Shown: piece after piece, positions 8,555-16,550 of the stretch
How the letters are laid out: every line of letters begins with the position of its first letter
Numbering within the stretch: the stretch's first letter is position 1
Origin: Anaerolinea thermophila UNI-1
Lineage (GTDB): Bacteria > Chloroflexota > Anaerolineae > Anaerolineales > Anaerolineaceae
Reading direction: 5' to 3'
Assembly (NCBI RefSeq): GCF_000199675.1
Contig: NC_014960.1
Location: forward strand, 620,001-684,000
DNA length: 64,000 bases
The notes under the pieces: generated by a model
Seen by the model: the letters and a program-made list of their open reading frames with translations, nothing else
What the model was told of the DNA's origin: nothing
Databases searched by the model: none
Translations under genes and position numbers: made by a program

Positions 8555-10159
8555 ATGACAGAATCCAACGTGAATGCTCAACCGACGAGTGGAGAAGCGG
8601 AACAGCGCGATGAGCGCCAGCACCTGTATAAAAAATTACAGGAATACCGCGAAAAGTTGTTGGAAGCCGGTGGCAAAGACCGCATTGAAGCCCAGCACGC
8701 CAAAGGCAAATTAACGGCGCGCGAGCGCATCGAAAAATTGCTGGATGAAGGCACCTTCCAGGAAATTGATGCCTTCATGGTACACCGCCACAGCGATTTT
8801 GGCATGGACAAATCGCGCTTCCTGGGCGATGGCGTGGTAGCCGGCTTCGGCAAGATTGACGGCAGACGAGTATGTGTTTTCTCGCAGGATTTCACCGTGT
8901 TGGGTGGGTCGTTCGGCGAGGTTGCCGGTCAGAAAGTCTGCAAGATTCTGGACATGGCAATGGATGCCGGTGTGCCGGTGATTGGTTTGAACGACAGCGG
9001 CGGTGCGCGTATTCAGGAAGGCGTTCACAGCCTTTCGGCTTACGGCGAAGTTTTCTACCGCAACACTCTTGCCAGCGGGGTCATCCCCCAAATCAGCGTC
9101 ATGCTGGGGCCCTGCGCGGGTGGCGCAGTGTATTCTCCGGCGCTGATGGACTTCATCATCATGACCAAAGGCATCAGCAACATGTTCATCACCGGACCGG
9201 AAGTCATCAAGACCGTGACGGCGGAAGTGGTGGATGCCGAAACGCTGGGCGGCGCTATGGCACACTCGACCATCAGCGGTGTGGCGCATTTTGCCACCGA
9301 GAATGAGGAAGAGTCCTTTGCCACGGTGCGGCGCCTGCTCTCTTACCTGCCTCTGAACAACTCTGAGCCCGCCCCGGCGATTGAACCCTATGATGACCCC
9401 AACCGCATGGATGAGGGGTTGAATGCCATCGTTCCGGCAAACCCCAACGAGCCATATGATATGAAGCAAATCATCGAGAAGGTCTTCGACCTGGGGTCGT
9501 TCTTTGAAGTGCACGCCAATTTTGCCCCCAATGCCATTGTGGGCTTTGCCCGCCTGCATGGGCAATCGGTGGGTGTGGTTGCCCAGCAACCGATGATGAT
9601 GGCGGGCGCCATTGACATCAACGCCGCCGATAAAATTGCCCGCTTCGTGCGCTTCTGCGATGCCTTCAACATTCCGTTGATTACCTTCTCCGACTCGCCC
9701 GGCTTCATGCCCGGTGTGGCGCAGGAACATGGCGGTATCATCCGGCATGGTGCCAAGATTGTGTACGCCTACTCTGAGGCAACCGTTCCTAAATTGACGG
9801 TGGTTACCCGCAAGGGCTACGGCGGTGCGTACATCGTGATGGGGAGCAAGCACATTCACGCCGACCTGGTCTTTGCTTGGCCTATGGCAGAAATTGCCGT
9901 GATGGGTGCTGAAGGCGCGGTGAACATTCTTTACCGCAAAGAGATCAGCAATCACCCCGATCCGGCGGCGGAGCGCGCCCGCCTGGTGGCGGAATTCCGC
10001 GAGAAGTTTGCCAACCCCTACCGTGCGGCGGCTTCCGGGTACGTGGATGATGTGATTATGCCTTCCGAAACCCGCCCGCGCCTGATCGCCGCGTTGGAAC
10101 TTCTGCGCGATAAACAGGTCAGCCAGCCCAGCAAGAAGCACGGCTCGATTCCTTTGTAA
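8555..10159 (+). CDS. mmdA: biotin-dependent decarboxylase carboxyltransferase (alpha) subunit, methylmalonyl-CoA decarboxylase type
   Basis: A 534-residue crotonase-fold carboxyltransferase of the PccB/MmdA family. The N-terminal half has the acyl-CoA oxyanion region NDSGGARIQEGVHSL, and the C-terminal half has the biotin-site region SDSPGFMPG followed by GGIIRHGAKIVYAYSEATVP. Both half-sites are complete and the length is usual. In Na+-pump enzymes it moves the carboxyl group from the acyl-CoA to biotin. The three following genes are the delta, biotin-carrier and beta pump subunits, so this is the catalytic subunit of a sodium-pumping decarboxylase rather than of a simple carboxylase. Substrate (methylmalonyl-CoA, malonyl-CoA or glutaconyl-CoA) cannot be fixed from sequence. 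Confidence 0.88.
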   Translation: MTESNVNAQPTSGEAEQRDERQHLYKKLQEYREKLLEAGGKDRIEAQHAKGKLTARERIEKLLDEGTFQEIDAFMVHRHSDFGMDKSRFLGDGVVAGFGKIDGRRVCVFSQDFTVLGGSFGEVAGQKVCKILDMAMDAGVPVIGLNDSGGARIQEGVHSLSAYGEVFYRNTLASGVIPQISVMLGPCAGGAVYSPALMDFIIMTKGISNMFITGPEVIKTVTAEVVDAETLGGAMAHSTISGVAHFATENEEESFATVRRLLSYLPLNNSEPAPAIEPYDDPNRMDEGLNAIVPANPNEPYDMKQIIEKVFDLGSFFEVHANFAPNAIVGFARLHGQSVGVVAQQPMMMAGAIDINAADKIARFVRFCDAFNIPLITFSDSPGFMPGVAQEHGGIIRHGAKIVYAYSEATVPKLTVVTRKGYGGAYIVMGSKHIHADLVFAWPMAEIAVMGAEGAVNILYRKEISNHPDPAAERARLVAEFREKFANPYRAAASGYVDDVIMPSETRPRLIAALELLRDKQVSQPSKKHGSIPL

Positions 10160-10183
10160 ATCGGCGTATCAGGGAGGTGTTCT

Positions 10184-10531
10184 TTGAACGGTGACTTTTT
10201 GCAAGGCTTGACCGTCAGCGTGCTGGGGATTCTGATTACGTTTATTGCGCTGGGGGTTTTCATCCTCATCATGATTGTCCTTCAACGGCTTTTCCCTTAC
10301 CGTGAGGAAGAGGAAGAGCAAGCGGAGGTGGCGCAAATCGAAACCAGTCAGCCCGCTGAGGAAACTGCTATGTCGCAGGAGGGAGAAATTGTCGCCGCGA
10401 TTGCTGCTGCGGTGGCGTATCTGCGCCTGCGCGCCAATCCCCAACTGGGAAATGCTTTCCAGGAAGGGCGCGGTCGCTGGTGGTTCTCCCGCCGTCTGGA
10501 AGCCATTGAAGGAAAAACGAGAAAACGCTAG
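10184..10531 (+). CDS. mmdD: decarboxylase pump delta subunit (OadG/MmdD family)
   Basis: A 115-residue protein with one N-terminal membrane segment (~residues 10-33), an acidic run (EEEEEQ, residues ~41-46) and a basic C-terminus with a GRGRWWFSRRLE segment. This is the pattern of OadG/MmdD subunits, which tether the soluble carboxyltransferase to the membrane pump and aid assembly. The start is TTG at 10184; the AGGGAGGTG at 10171-10179 sets it. It lies 24 bases after the alpha subunit gene and 9 before the biotin carrier gene. Confidence 0.8.
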   Translation: MNGDFLQGLTVSVLGILITFIALGVFILIMIVLQRLFPYREEEEEQAEVAQIETSQPAEETAMSQEGEIVAAIAAAVAYLRLRANPQLGNAFQEGRGRWWFSRRLEAIEGKTRKR

Positions 10532-10540
10532 GAGAAAGGC

Positions 10541-10993
10541 ATGAAGAAAATCAAGGTCATCGTGAACGAAAAACCTTACGAAGTGGAAGTGGGCGATATG
10601 AGCATTTCCCCCTTCACCGTGGTGGTGAATGGGCAATCCTATCAGGTCACGCTGGAGGGTGAACAGGTTCAGGAAGTTCGGCCGGTAGCGAGTGCTCCGG
10701 CGGCTCCTGCACCCCGTCCGGTTGCGCCGGCACCCGTCCCAGCCCCCGCGCCCAAGCCCGCCGCGGCTCCCGCCGCCAGTGGCGACGTGCTCACCGCGCC
10801 CATGCCCGGCGTGATTCTGGATATTGCCGTCAAACCCGGGGATAAGGTGACCGTGGGGCAACAGTTGTGCGCCCTGGAAGCCATGAAGATGAAAAATGCC
10901 ATCCGCTCGCCGCGCGAAGGCACCATTGCCAGCGTGGAAGTGCAGGATGGCCAGCGGGTTAATTACGGCGAAGTCCTGTTCCGCTTCTCGTAA
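10541..10993 (+). CDS. mmdC: biotin carboxyl carrier (gamma) subunit of the decarboxylase pump
   Basis: A 150-residue biotinyl protein. The lipoyl/biotinyl domain occupies residues ~80-150, with the biotinylation site E-A-M-K-M at K116, 34 residues from the C-terminus as usual. Residues ~48-80 form a flexible Ala/Pro linker, typical of MmdC and OadA-type carriers. It shuttles carboxybiotin between the carboxyltransferase and the membrane beta subunit. The position in the operon (alpha, delta, gamma, beta) matches known methylmalonyl-CoA decarboxylase clusters. Confidence 0.92.
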   Translation: MKKIKVIVNEKPYEVEVGDMSISPFTVVVNGQSYQVTLEGEQVQEVRPVASAPAAPAPRPVAPAPVPAPAPKPAAAPAASGDVLTAPMPGVILDIAVKPGDKVTVGQQLCALEAMKMKNAIRSPREGTIASVEVQDGQRVNYGEVLFRFS

Positions 10994-11002
10994 AGAGGTC
11001 GT

Positions 11003-12127
11003 ATGGATCTTTCCAATCTCAGCATCCTCTTGCAGGCATTTCGGGAACTGGGCTGGCAAAATATTGTCATGCTTGGCGTGGGAGGCTTTCTGATCTTCCT
11101 TGCTGTCAAGTATGAATTTGAGCCGAATTTGCTTTTGCCCATTGGTTTTGGTGCCATACTGGGGAACCTGCCGCTCACCGGGGTGACCGAACAGGGTGGT
11201 TTCCTGAAAATCATCTACGATTTTGGCATCAGCACCGAATTGTTCCCGTTGTTTATCTTTATCGCCATTGGCGCGATGACGGATTTCGGTCCTCTGCTGG
11301 AAAACCCGCGCATGGCATTGCTGGGCGCCGCCGGTCAATTGGGAATTTTCACCACCCTTTTGCTGGCTCTTGCCATTGGTTTCCCGCTGAAAGAAGCCGC
11401 ATCCATCGGCATTATCGGAGCGATTGACGGTCCTACCGCCATTTACGTCTCCAGCAAACTGGCGCCGCACCTCTTGCCCGCCATTACCGTTACAGCGTAC
11501 AGTTACATGTCGCTGGTGCCCATCATCCAGCCGCCGGTGATGCGCCTGCTGACCACCAAAGCCGAACGCCGTGTGCGCATGCCCTATACCATTAAGCCGG
11601 TTTCGCGGGTGGTGCGGGTGCTCTTCCCCATCGTGGTGACCATTCTGGTTTCGTTGATTGCTCCCAAAGCCTCTCCGCTCATTTCCTCGCTGATGTTCGG
11701 CAACCTGATTCGGGAATCCGGTGTGGTAGAACGACTGAGCAAGGGCGCGCAGAATGAACTGGCGAATCTGGTCACCCTCTTCCTGGGCTTGGTGATTGGC
11801 TCGACCATGGAAGGCAAGGCGTTCATTCAGCCGCAGACGCTGGCTATTCTGGGGTTGGGTTTGCTGGCATTCGTCCTCGACACTGTGGGCGGTGTGCTCT
11901 TCGGCAAGTTGATGTATGTGCTCTCCGGCAAGAAATTCAACCCCTGCATCGGCGCGGCGGGTATCAGTGCCTTCCCCATGTCGGCGCGCATCGTTCAGCG
12001 TTTTGTCTCTGAGGAGGATTTCCAGAACTTTGTGCTCATGCACGCTATGGGCGCCAATGCTGCCGGTCAGTTGGGGAGTGTGGTGGCTGGCGGTGTGGTG
12101 CTGGCTGTGCTGGCGGGTGTGTTATAA
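11003..12127 (+). CDS. mmdB: Na+-translocating decarboxylase beta subunit
   Basis: A 374-residue polytopic protein of the OadB/MmdB/GcdB family that decarboxylates carboxybiotin and exports Na+. The conserved region GAIDGPTAIYVSSKLAP includes D142, equivalent to the Na+-binding Asp of OadB. The C-terminal NPCIGAAGISAFPMSARIVQ segment carries the second conserved ion-path residues. Length and all core motifs are intact. It begins 9 bases after the carrier gene and closes the pump operon. Confidence 0.93.
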   Translation: MDLSNLSILLQAFRELGWQNIVMLGVGGFLIFLAVKYEFEPNLLLPIGFGAILGNLPLTGVTEQGGFLKIIYDFGISTELFPLFIFIAIGAMTDFGPLLENPRMALLGAAGQLGIFTTLLLALAIGFPLKEAASIGIIGAIDGPTAIYVSSKLAPHLLPAITVTAYSYMSLVPIIQPPVMRLLTTKAERRVRMPYTIKPVSRVVRVLFPIVVTILVSLIAPKASPLISSLMFGNLIRESGVVERLSKGAQNELANLVTLFLGLVIGSTMEGKAFIQPQTLAILGLGLLAFVLDTVGGVLFGKLMYVLSGKKFNPCIGAAGISAFPMSARIVQRFVSEEDFQNFVLMHAMGANAAGQLGSVVAGGVVLAVLAGVL

Positions 12128-12134
12128 AGTCATG

Positions 12135-12172
12135 GGCGCCTCTGTGAAATTATTTCGGAGGCGCCAATTCTT
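12135..12172 (+). terminator. hairpin after mmdB
   Basis: GGCGCCTC pairs with GAGGCGCC, with an inner GAAA/TTTC extension, followed by AATTCTTC. It lies 8 bases after the mmdB stop and probably ends or attenuates the decarboxylase transcript. Confidence 0.65.
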
Positions 12173-12202
12173 CACTTCAAATTCTGTTTGAGGAGGAACG
12201 CG

Positions 12203-13084
12203 ATGAAACTGATTGATTTGACCATCCCATTGGGAATCGGAACCCCTGCCTGGCCCACCTATGAGCCTTTGCAGGTCAAATACTTCAAGCGCCTTGCCCC
12301 CAACGGCGCCAATGGCCAGTTACTGACCCACTCTAACCATTTGGGCACGCACCTGGACGGGGAGATTCACTTCTACACCCCCGGCAAGGATATGGCATCC
12401 CTCACCATGGACTATCTGGTGCACGAAGCCGCCATTGTGGACCTCAGCGATGTGTGTGGTGATTACGATGTGTACACCAGCAAGATGATTGAAGAGCGCG
12501 TGGAGGTCAAGGAAGGCGATATCCTTGTCATCCACACGGGTTATCATCACTTCGGGTGGGATATGCCCACCGCCGATGAGGTGCGCTACATGGTCAAGCA
12601 CCCCGGTCCCGACCGCGAGTTTGCTGAGTGGGCAAAGAAGAAGAAACTGCGCTGGATTGCGGTGGACTGCGGCAGTGCCGATCATCCGATGAATACCATC
12701 ATTCGCACCTGGATGCCCCGCCAGGCAAAGGAAGCCGAGTACGTCTTCAAGAAGAAGTACGGCATGTCGCTGGAAGAGTTCTTCTCCGATGACAAGTATC
12801 AACTGATGCACATCGAGATGTTCCCGCATGAGATTATCCATGCCGAGTGCTTCGGCGGCGAAATTGACCTTCTGCTCAACCAGCGCGTGACTGTGGGCTT
12901 CTTCCCGTGGCGCTTTGTGGACGGTGAAGCCTCGATTGGGCGCGCGGTGGCTTTCGTGGATGATGCCAAGTACGAAGAACTGATGAAGAAGCGCGAAAGC
13001 ATGCCCAAGACCCGCTTCGGCGACGCCTACGATCCCACGCATGTGGAGCGCCTGAACGCCATTTCGCGCGCCAACCTGTCGTAA
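12203..13084 (+). CDS. cyclase-family metal hydrolase (kynurenine formamidase-like)
   Basis: A 293-residue member of the cyclase family (PF04199), which includes kynurenine formamidase and isatin hydrolase. The metal-site signature HLGTHLDGEIHF is at residues ~47-58 (His, His, Asp and His ligands), and the later H-x-E-x-F-x-x-E region is present. The family hydrolyses cyclic or N-acyl amides using Zn or Mn. AGGAGG at 12191 sets ATG 12203; a TTG further upstream is in frame but has no ribosome site. It is longer than typical KynB (about 210 residues). The position after the Mo-hydroxylase and decarboxylase suggests opening of a ring produced by the hydroxylase; this is inference. Confidence 0.8.
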   Translation: MKLIDLTIPLGIGTPAWPTYEPLQVKYFKRLAPNGANGQLLTHSNHLGTHLDGEIHFYTPGKDMASLTMDYLVHEAAIVDLSDVCGDYDVYTSKMIEERVEVKEGDILVIHTGYHHFGWDMPTADEVRYMVKHPGPDREFAEWAKKKKLRWIAVDCGSADHPMNTIIRTWMPRQAKEAEYVFKKKYGMSLEEFFSDDKYQLMHIEMFPHEIIHAECFGGEIDLLLNQRVTVGFFPWRFVDGEASIGRAVAFVDDAKYEELMKKRESMPKTRFGDAYDPTHVERLNAISRANLS

Positions 13085-13163
13085 GGGGAATCCCTCTGTT
13101 TTCTCGTGGGGAGACAGCGGTGTAACCAAGTTTCTTCTTATTCATACCTAAAAGGAGTTTCGT

Positions 13164-13885
13164 ATGAAGTTCGATCTGCCAACCAAAGCCTCTCAAGAAG
13201 TCCTCGAAATCGATGCCCGAGAAGTAGAAGCCGTCCTTCAGGGACCTTCGATGAAATTGAAGCCCTGGCCCGGTGCCATGGTGCCGTTGAAAGATGGGCG
13301 CATCCTCTACATCCGCGAAGCGCGGCTGGATGAAGTGCCCCTGATGCTTTCTTACCTCAAGCGCTTCCTCGATGTGGATCATGACTTCTATGACATTGTG
13401 GGCGCGCGTGTGTACTCGGAGGTGTTGGGCTGGTACCGCAAGCGCCTCAAGGACCCCTACACCCTGGTGGGTTTGATTGATGGGTTGTGGGCTGGCTTCG
13501 CCAATGGGCGTCTGATGAACGAGGACATCAACATCAGTCTGCACACCATGGCGCTGGTTCGCGGTGGGCGCATCGGCGCCGCCATGTACTACGCCACTAC
13601 TATGGCTTCGAAATCCTTGGCAACAAGGAATGGTGGGCGACCTACGAGTCCTACAACGGCTGGATGCGCTGGGGCTTGGGCATGGCGCAACCCTCTTACC
13701 CCTGGCCCGAGTATCAGCACGAGTTGGGCGGCGCTCGCGTGTACTACATCACCAAGAAGTACTGGGATCAACTGGTCAAGGATTACATCCGCCAGATGGT
13801 TGGCGCCGACCTCGACTTCAACGTGCCCGATGAGGTGCGCAAAGCCAACGAGGTCATGCGTGTTCCGGATGACATCCTGGTCTAG
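13164..13885 (+). pseudogene. GNAT-like protein gene with apparent frameshift
   Basis: Two overlapping frames form one coherent protein of about 240 residues. The first (from ATG 13164, good AAAAGGAG motif) reads cleanly to about residue 144, ending GRIGAAMYYA. The second continues as YYGFEILGNKEWWATYESYN through to VPDDILV and the stop at 13885. Beyond the junction the first frame gives low-complexity Thr/Ser/Arg sequence. The switch lies at about 13590-13600 and equals one missing base (or two extra). The fold looks GNAT-like, with low certainty. No slippery heptamer is seen, so this is a real mutation or a sequence error rather than programmed shifting. It follows the cyclase gene by 79 bases. 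Confidence 0.7.
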
Positions 13886-13907
13886 GCAGAGCCGTACACA
13901 TTGACGA

Positions 13908-13943
13908 AAAAAGAGGGCGCAACTTCAACTGCGCCCTCTTTTT
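13908..13943. terminator. bidirectional intrinsic terminator
   Basis: A perfect 11-bp stem (AAGAGGGCGCA / TGCGCCCTCTT) with an 8-base loop, flanked by A-runs on the left and T-runs on the right. It sits between the convergent GNAT-like gene and the AllH-like gene and should stop transcription both ways. Confidence 0.9.
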
Positions 13944-13963
13944 ACTTAACAAATATACCTGGT

Positions 13964-14893
13964 TTAGATAAGATAGTTTGCCACTTTCAGCGCCCGCAAT
14001 GCCAGCGCCATGCCGGTCAGCGCATCTACGCCGGAAGAACTGCCGTATTCCTGCAGGGTAGCCAGCACTGCGGACTCGCTCAGAGAACCGGTCAGGAAGC
14101 CGTCCACTGCCTGGATAAGACGCTCATCAGCGCTTCCTTCGCAGGCGCAGGCGATGAGATTGGCGCTCAGCGCGGTGGTCTTCTCAAAGGCAATCTCCAT
14201 TATCTGCCGATGCAGGGCTTCAAGGGTTTCGTGGAGCGAGTCCATTCCCGGCATGCGGCTTAAGAGCAACATCAATCCAACAATCAGGTCATCCCCTGAG
14301 GGAGTCAACCCTCTGCCACTGCCCATCAAGCCAGTCAGGGCGGGCATGCTGACTTCCAGCGGTTGGGTAAACAGATTCTTGAGGATGAGAATGCTGGCAA
14401 TGCTGGGTTGAAGGATGGCAGGAATGGTGGGTGGATGGGGGTCGTCCATGATGAACGCCAGAAGAGGCACAAACCCCACCCCGCGGTGCACATACAGGGC
14501 GCTTTCGCTCAGCCGCTGGATGCTCGCCCATAATTCCTCGCCCGAGCGGATGCGCGCCGGGGGCACAGGCGGAAGCCAGAGATTCTCGTCGCTCAGGCTA
14601 ATGTGCGTATTCAGGGTGGGCAGGCTGATTTCGTCGGCTTCCAGATGCACTTCCTGCCCGATATACACCGGCAGGGGTTCGGCGGGGCGCGGGCTCAGGT
14701 TGAGGGTTAGAGGACCCCGATAAGATTCATAGGAAAGAAAGAAGACTCGTTGAGGGGGAACCAGCACAAAGACCCCTTTAGAGGTCGAGCCGGTGACACG
14801 ACCGGTAGTCGGAAAACTCAGCCCTTTCAAAGCCGCGTATCCAATGGATTGACAGCGATACATGCGCACATAAGCAGAGGGGGAATGTTCCAT
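13964..14893 (-). CDS. allH: AllH-like protein (DUF2877)
   Basis: A 309-residue DUF2877 protein. The signature GRGLTPSGDDLIVGLML and the later T-T-A-L-S-A-N-L-I-A-C-A-C-E-G segment match YlbF/AllH, one of the three subunits (AllFGH) of the oxamate carbamoyltransferase used in allantoin/purine nitrogen recovery. No AllF/FdrA or AllG gene is visible in the window, so this gene stands alone here. It faces the catabolic island across a shared terminator. Function as a carbamoyltransferase subunit is inferred from the family only; orphan DUF2877 proteins may do something else. Confidence 0.75.
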   Translation of the reverse strand: MEHSPSAYVRMYRCQSIGYAALKGLSFPTTGRVTGSTSKGVFVLVPPQRVFFLSYESYRGPLTLNLSPRPAEPLPVYIGQEVHLEADEISLPTLNTHISLSDENLWLPPVPPARIRSGEELWASIQRLSESALYVHRGVGFVPLLAFIMDDPHPPTIPAILQPSIASILILKNLFTQPLEVSMPALTGLMGSGRGLTPSGDDLIVGLMLLLSRMPGMDSLHETLEALHRQIMEIAFEKTTALSANLIACACEGSADERLIQAVDGFLTGSLSESAVLATLQEYGSSSGVDALTGMALALRALKVANYLI

Positions 14894-15045
14894 ACAGTGT
14901 TAATCATAACACATCCGCCAGATTTCTCAGTTCAAAAATTCTGCTTGAAAACAGGGGGAGGCGTGGAACGGGTTGATAAGGTTTGCATTATTGTAAAGTT
15001 TCTTGTCCTTGCAGATTAACTTCGGAAAGACTAAAATCGAAGTGT

Positions 15046-15675
15046 ATGAGTGTACCGCTTGGACCCATTCTGGTTGTGGAAGATGTTCCCCATGTGCGGG
15101 AATTGCTCGAGGTGACCCTGCGCTTTAAGGGGTACCCGGTTGTCTCTGCCTGTGATGGCTTGGAGGCGCTGGAGTTCATTGCCAGAGAGCGACCCGCGCT
15201 CATCGTCGCCGATATCCTCATGCCGCGTATGGATGGGTTTGCCATGGCACATGAGATTCGCAAGAATCCACAAACGCGCTCTATTCCCATCATCTTCGTC
15301 TCGGCGACTTACGTCACCCCCGAAGACAAGAAATTCGCCCTCAGTTTTGGTGGGGTGCGTTTTATCGAAAAGCCCATCGATACGGAAGATTTTCTGCTCA
15401 CCGTGGCAGAAGTGTTAACTTCCGACTCGCCCAACGTGCCCGCGCCGATGAACGAACGCGATTTCTATCAGGGCTATCGTGAGCGTCTGGAACAGAAACT
15501 GCGCCACAAAAATACCCAGATTTCCCGCACCGAGCGTTTGCTGGCAACTTTGCCTGATGAGCAAAAGCCTGCCTTCGAAACGCTCCTCAAGCAAGCCCTT
15601 GCCGATCGGGATGAGATTCAGCGAGAACTGGATCAACTGTATAAGATTCTGGATGAGATGAAAGGGTTGAGTTAA
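15046..15675 (+). CDS. response regulator with C-terminal coiled coil
   Basis: A 209-residue protein with a CheY-like receiver domain (residues ~6-122): acidic pair E12-D13, phospho-acceptor D56 in VADILMPRMDG, Ser/Thr near 87 and the conserved Lys in FIEKP (~108). The rest (~135-209) is charged and helical, probably a coiled coil, with no DNA-binding domain. It would act by protein-protein contact. The start ATG 15046 matches the family N-terminus; an upstream start at 14983 would add a non-homologous Cys-rich tail. No histidine kinase is adjacent. Confidence 0.85.
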   Translation: MSVPLGPILVVEDVPHVRELLEVTLRFKGYPVVSACDGLEALEFIARERPALIVADILMPRMDGFAMAHEIRKNPQTRSIPIIFVSATYVTPEDKKFALSFGGVRFIEKPIDTEDFLLTVAEVLTSDSPNVPAPMNERDFYQGYRERLEQKLRHKNTQISRTERLLATLPDEQKPAFETLLKQALADRDEIQRELDQLYKILDEMKGLS

Positions 15676-15699
15676 CACCTCCTGCGGAGTTTCTCTTTC

Positions 15700-15730
15700 G
15701 AGTCCCCTGCGCAAGCAGGGGACTCTGTGT
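15700..15730 (+). terminator. terminator with GNRA tetraloop
   Basis: An 11-bp perfect stem (GAGTCCCCTGC / GCAGGGGACTC) closed by a GCAA tetraloop, 24 bases after the response-regulator stop and followed by TGTGTTG. The T-run is interrupted but the stem is very strong. Confidence 0.7.
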
Positions 15731-15739
15731 TGAAGGGTG

Positions 15740-15745
15740 TATAAT
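15740..15745 (+). promoter_or_regulatory. -10 box placed for a leaderless transcript
   Basis: A perfect TATAAT ends 7 bases before the ATG of the phosphatase gene, and no Shine-Dalgarno motif lies between. The expected start site coincides with the ATG, which predicts a leaderless mRNA. No good -35 is visible. Confidence 0.5.
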
Positions 15746-15752
15746 CATAGCC

Positions 15753-16550
15753 ATGTTGCCTGAACTGGAAGATCTCAAACAATTTGCCCGCGAGGCGGGT
15801 GCTGTTTTACTGGAAGGCTTTGGACGCAAAATGGCAGTGGAGTACAAAGCCCGCATCAATCCCGTCACCGAGTACGACAGACGCTCGGAAGACCTGCTCA
15901 TTCGCCTGATTCGTTCGCGTTTCCCGCACCATGCCATTCTGGGCGAGGAAAATGGGCATCAGGATGGACAGAAAGAGCACCTGTGGATTATTGATCCGCT
16001 GGACGGTACCACCAATTTTGCTCACGGCATGCCCATCTTTGCCGTTTCCATTGCCTATGCTTACAAAGGACAGGTGCAGTTGGGCGTGGTGTACGACCCG
16101 AATCAGGACGACCTCTTCTGTGCCGAACGGGGACAGGGTGCCTGGCTGGGCGACCGCCGTTTGCAGGTGGAAGGCGCTGGGGATTTGCTCCACAGTCTGC
16201 TCATTACCGGCTTTGCTTACGAGAACTGGGTCATCGAGACCAATTTGCAGTTCTTTGCCCACTTTCACCGCCGTTGCGAGGGGGTGCGCCGTTTGGGCGC
16301 GGCGGCGCTGGATTTGTGCTACGTTGCCGCCAACCGCGCCGATGGCTACTGGGAAGTCTCGGTCAATCCCTGGGATTTGGCGGCGGGCGGGCTGGTCGCA
16401 GAAGAAGCCGGCGCGCGGGTGACCCGTATGGACGGCGCTCCCGATTATCTCCGCCCGCCCTGCAATGTGCTGTGCGCCAATCCTGTCCTGCACGAGATCA
16501 TGCTCAAAGAGATTCAAAGCGTGGCAGTTCCTCTTTACCCAGCGCGGTAA
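15753..16550 (+). CDS. suhB: inositol monophosphatase-family phosphatase
   Basis: A 265-residue Mg2+/Li+-dependent phosphatase of the IMPase/SuhB family. The metal site comprises GEEN (~residues 67-70), W-I-I-D-P-L-D-G-T-T-N-F (~86-97) and the C-terminal W-D-L-A-A-G motif (~210). It removes phosphate from inositol-1-phosphate or similar sugar phosphates (FBPase or histidinol-phosphatase activity is possible within the family). Its last 47 bases overlap convergently with the 3' end of trpA. The start has no ribosome-binding site but a -10 box immediately upstream. Confidence 0.88.
   Translation: MLPELEDLKQFAREAGAVLLEGFGRKMAVEYKARINPVTEYDRRSEDLLIRLIRSRFPHHAILGEENGHQDGQKEHLWIIDPLDGTTNFAHGMPIFAVSIAYAYKGQVQLGVVYDPNQDDLFCAERGQGAWLGDRRLQVEGAGDLLHSLLITGFAYENWVIETNLQFFAHFHRRCEGVRRLGAAALDLCYVAANRADGYWEVSVNPWDLAAGGLVAEEAGARVTRMDGAPDYLRPPCNVLCANPVLHEIMLKEIQSVAVPLYPAR

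Noticed and set aside
8711..10141. 476-codon open frame opposite the carboxyltransferase
   Set aside because: A shadow of a high-GC gene; no start signal or family motifs.
10169..12043. 624-codon open frame opposite the decarboxylase pump genes
   Set aside because: It spans four real genes on the other strand and is His/Gln/Arg-rich. The pump subunits are certain.
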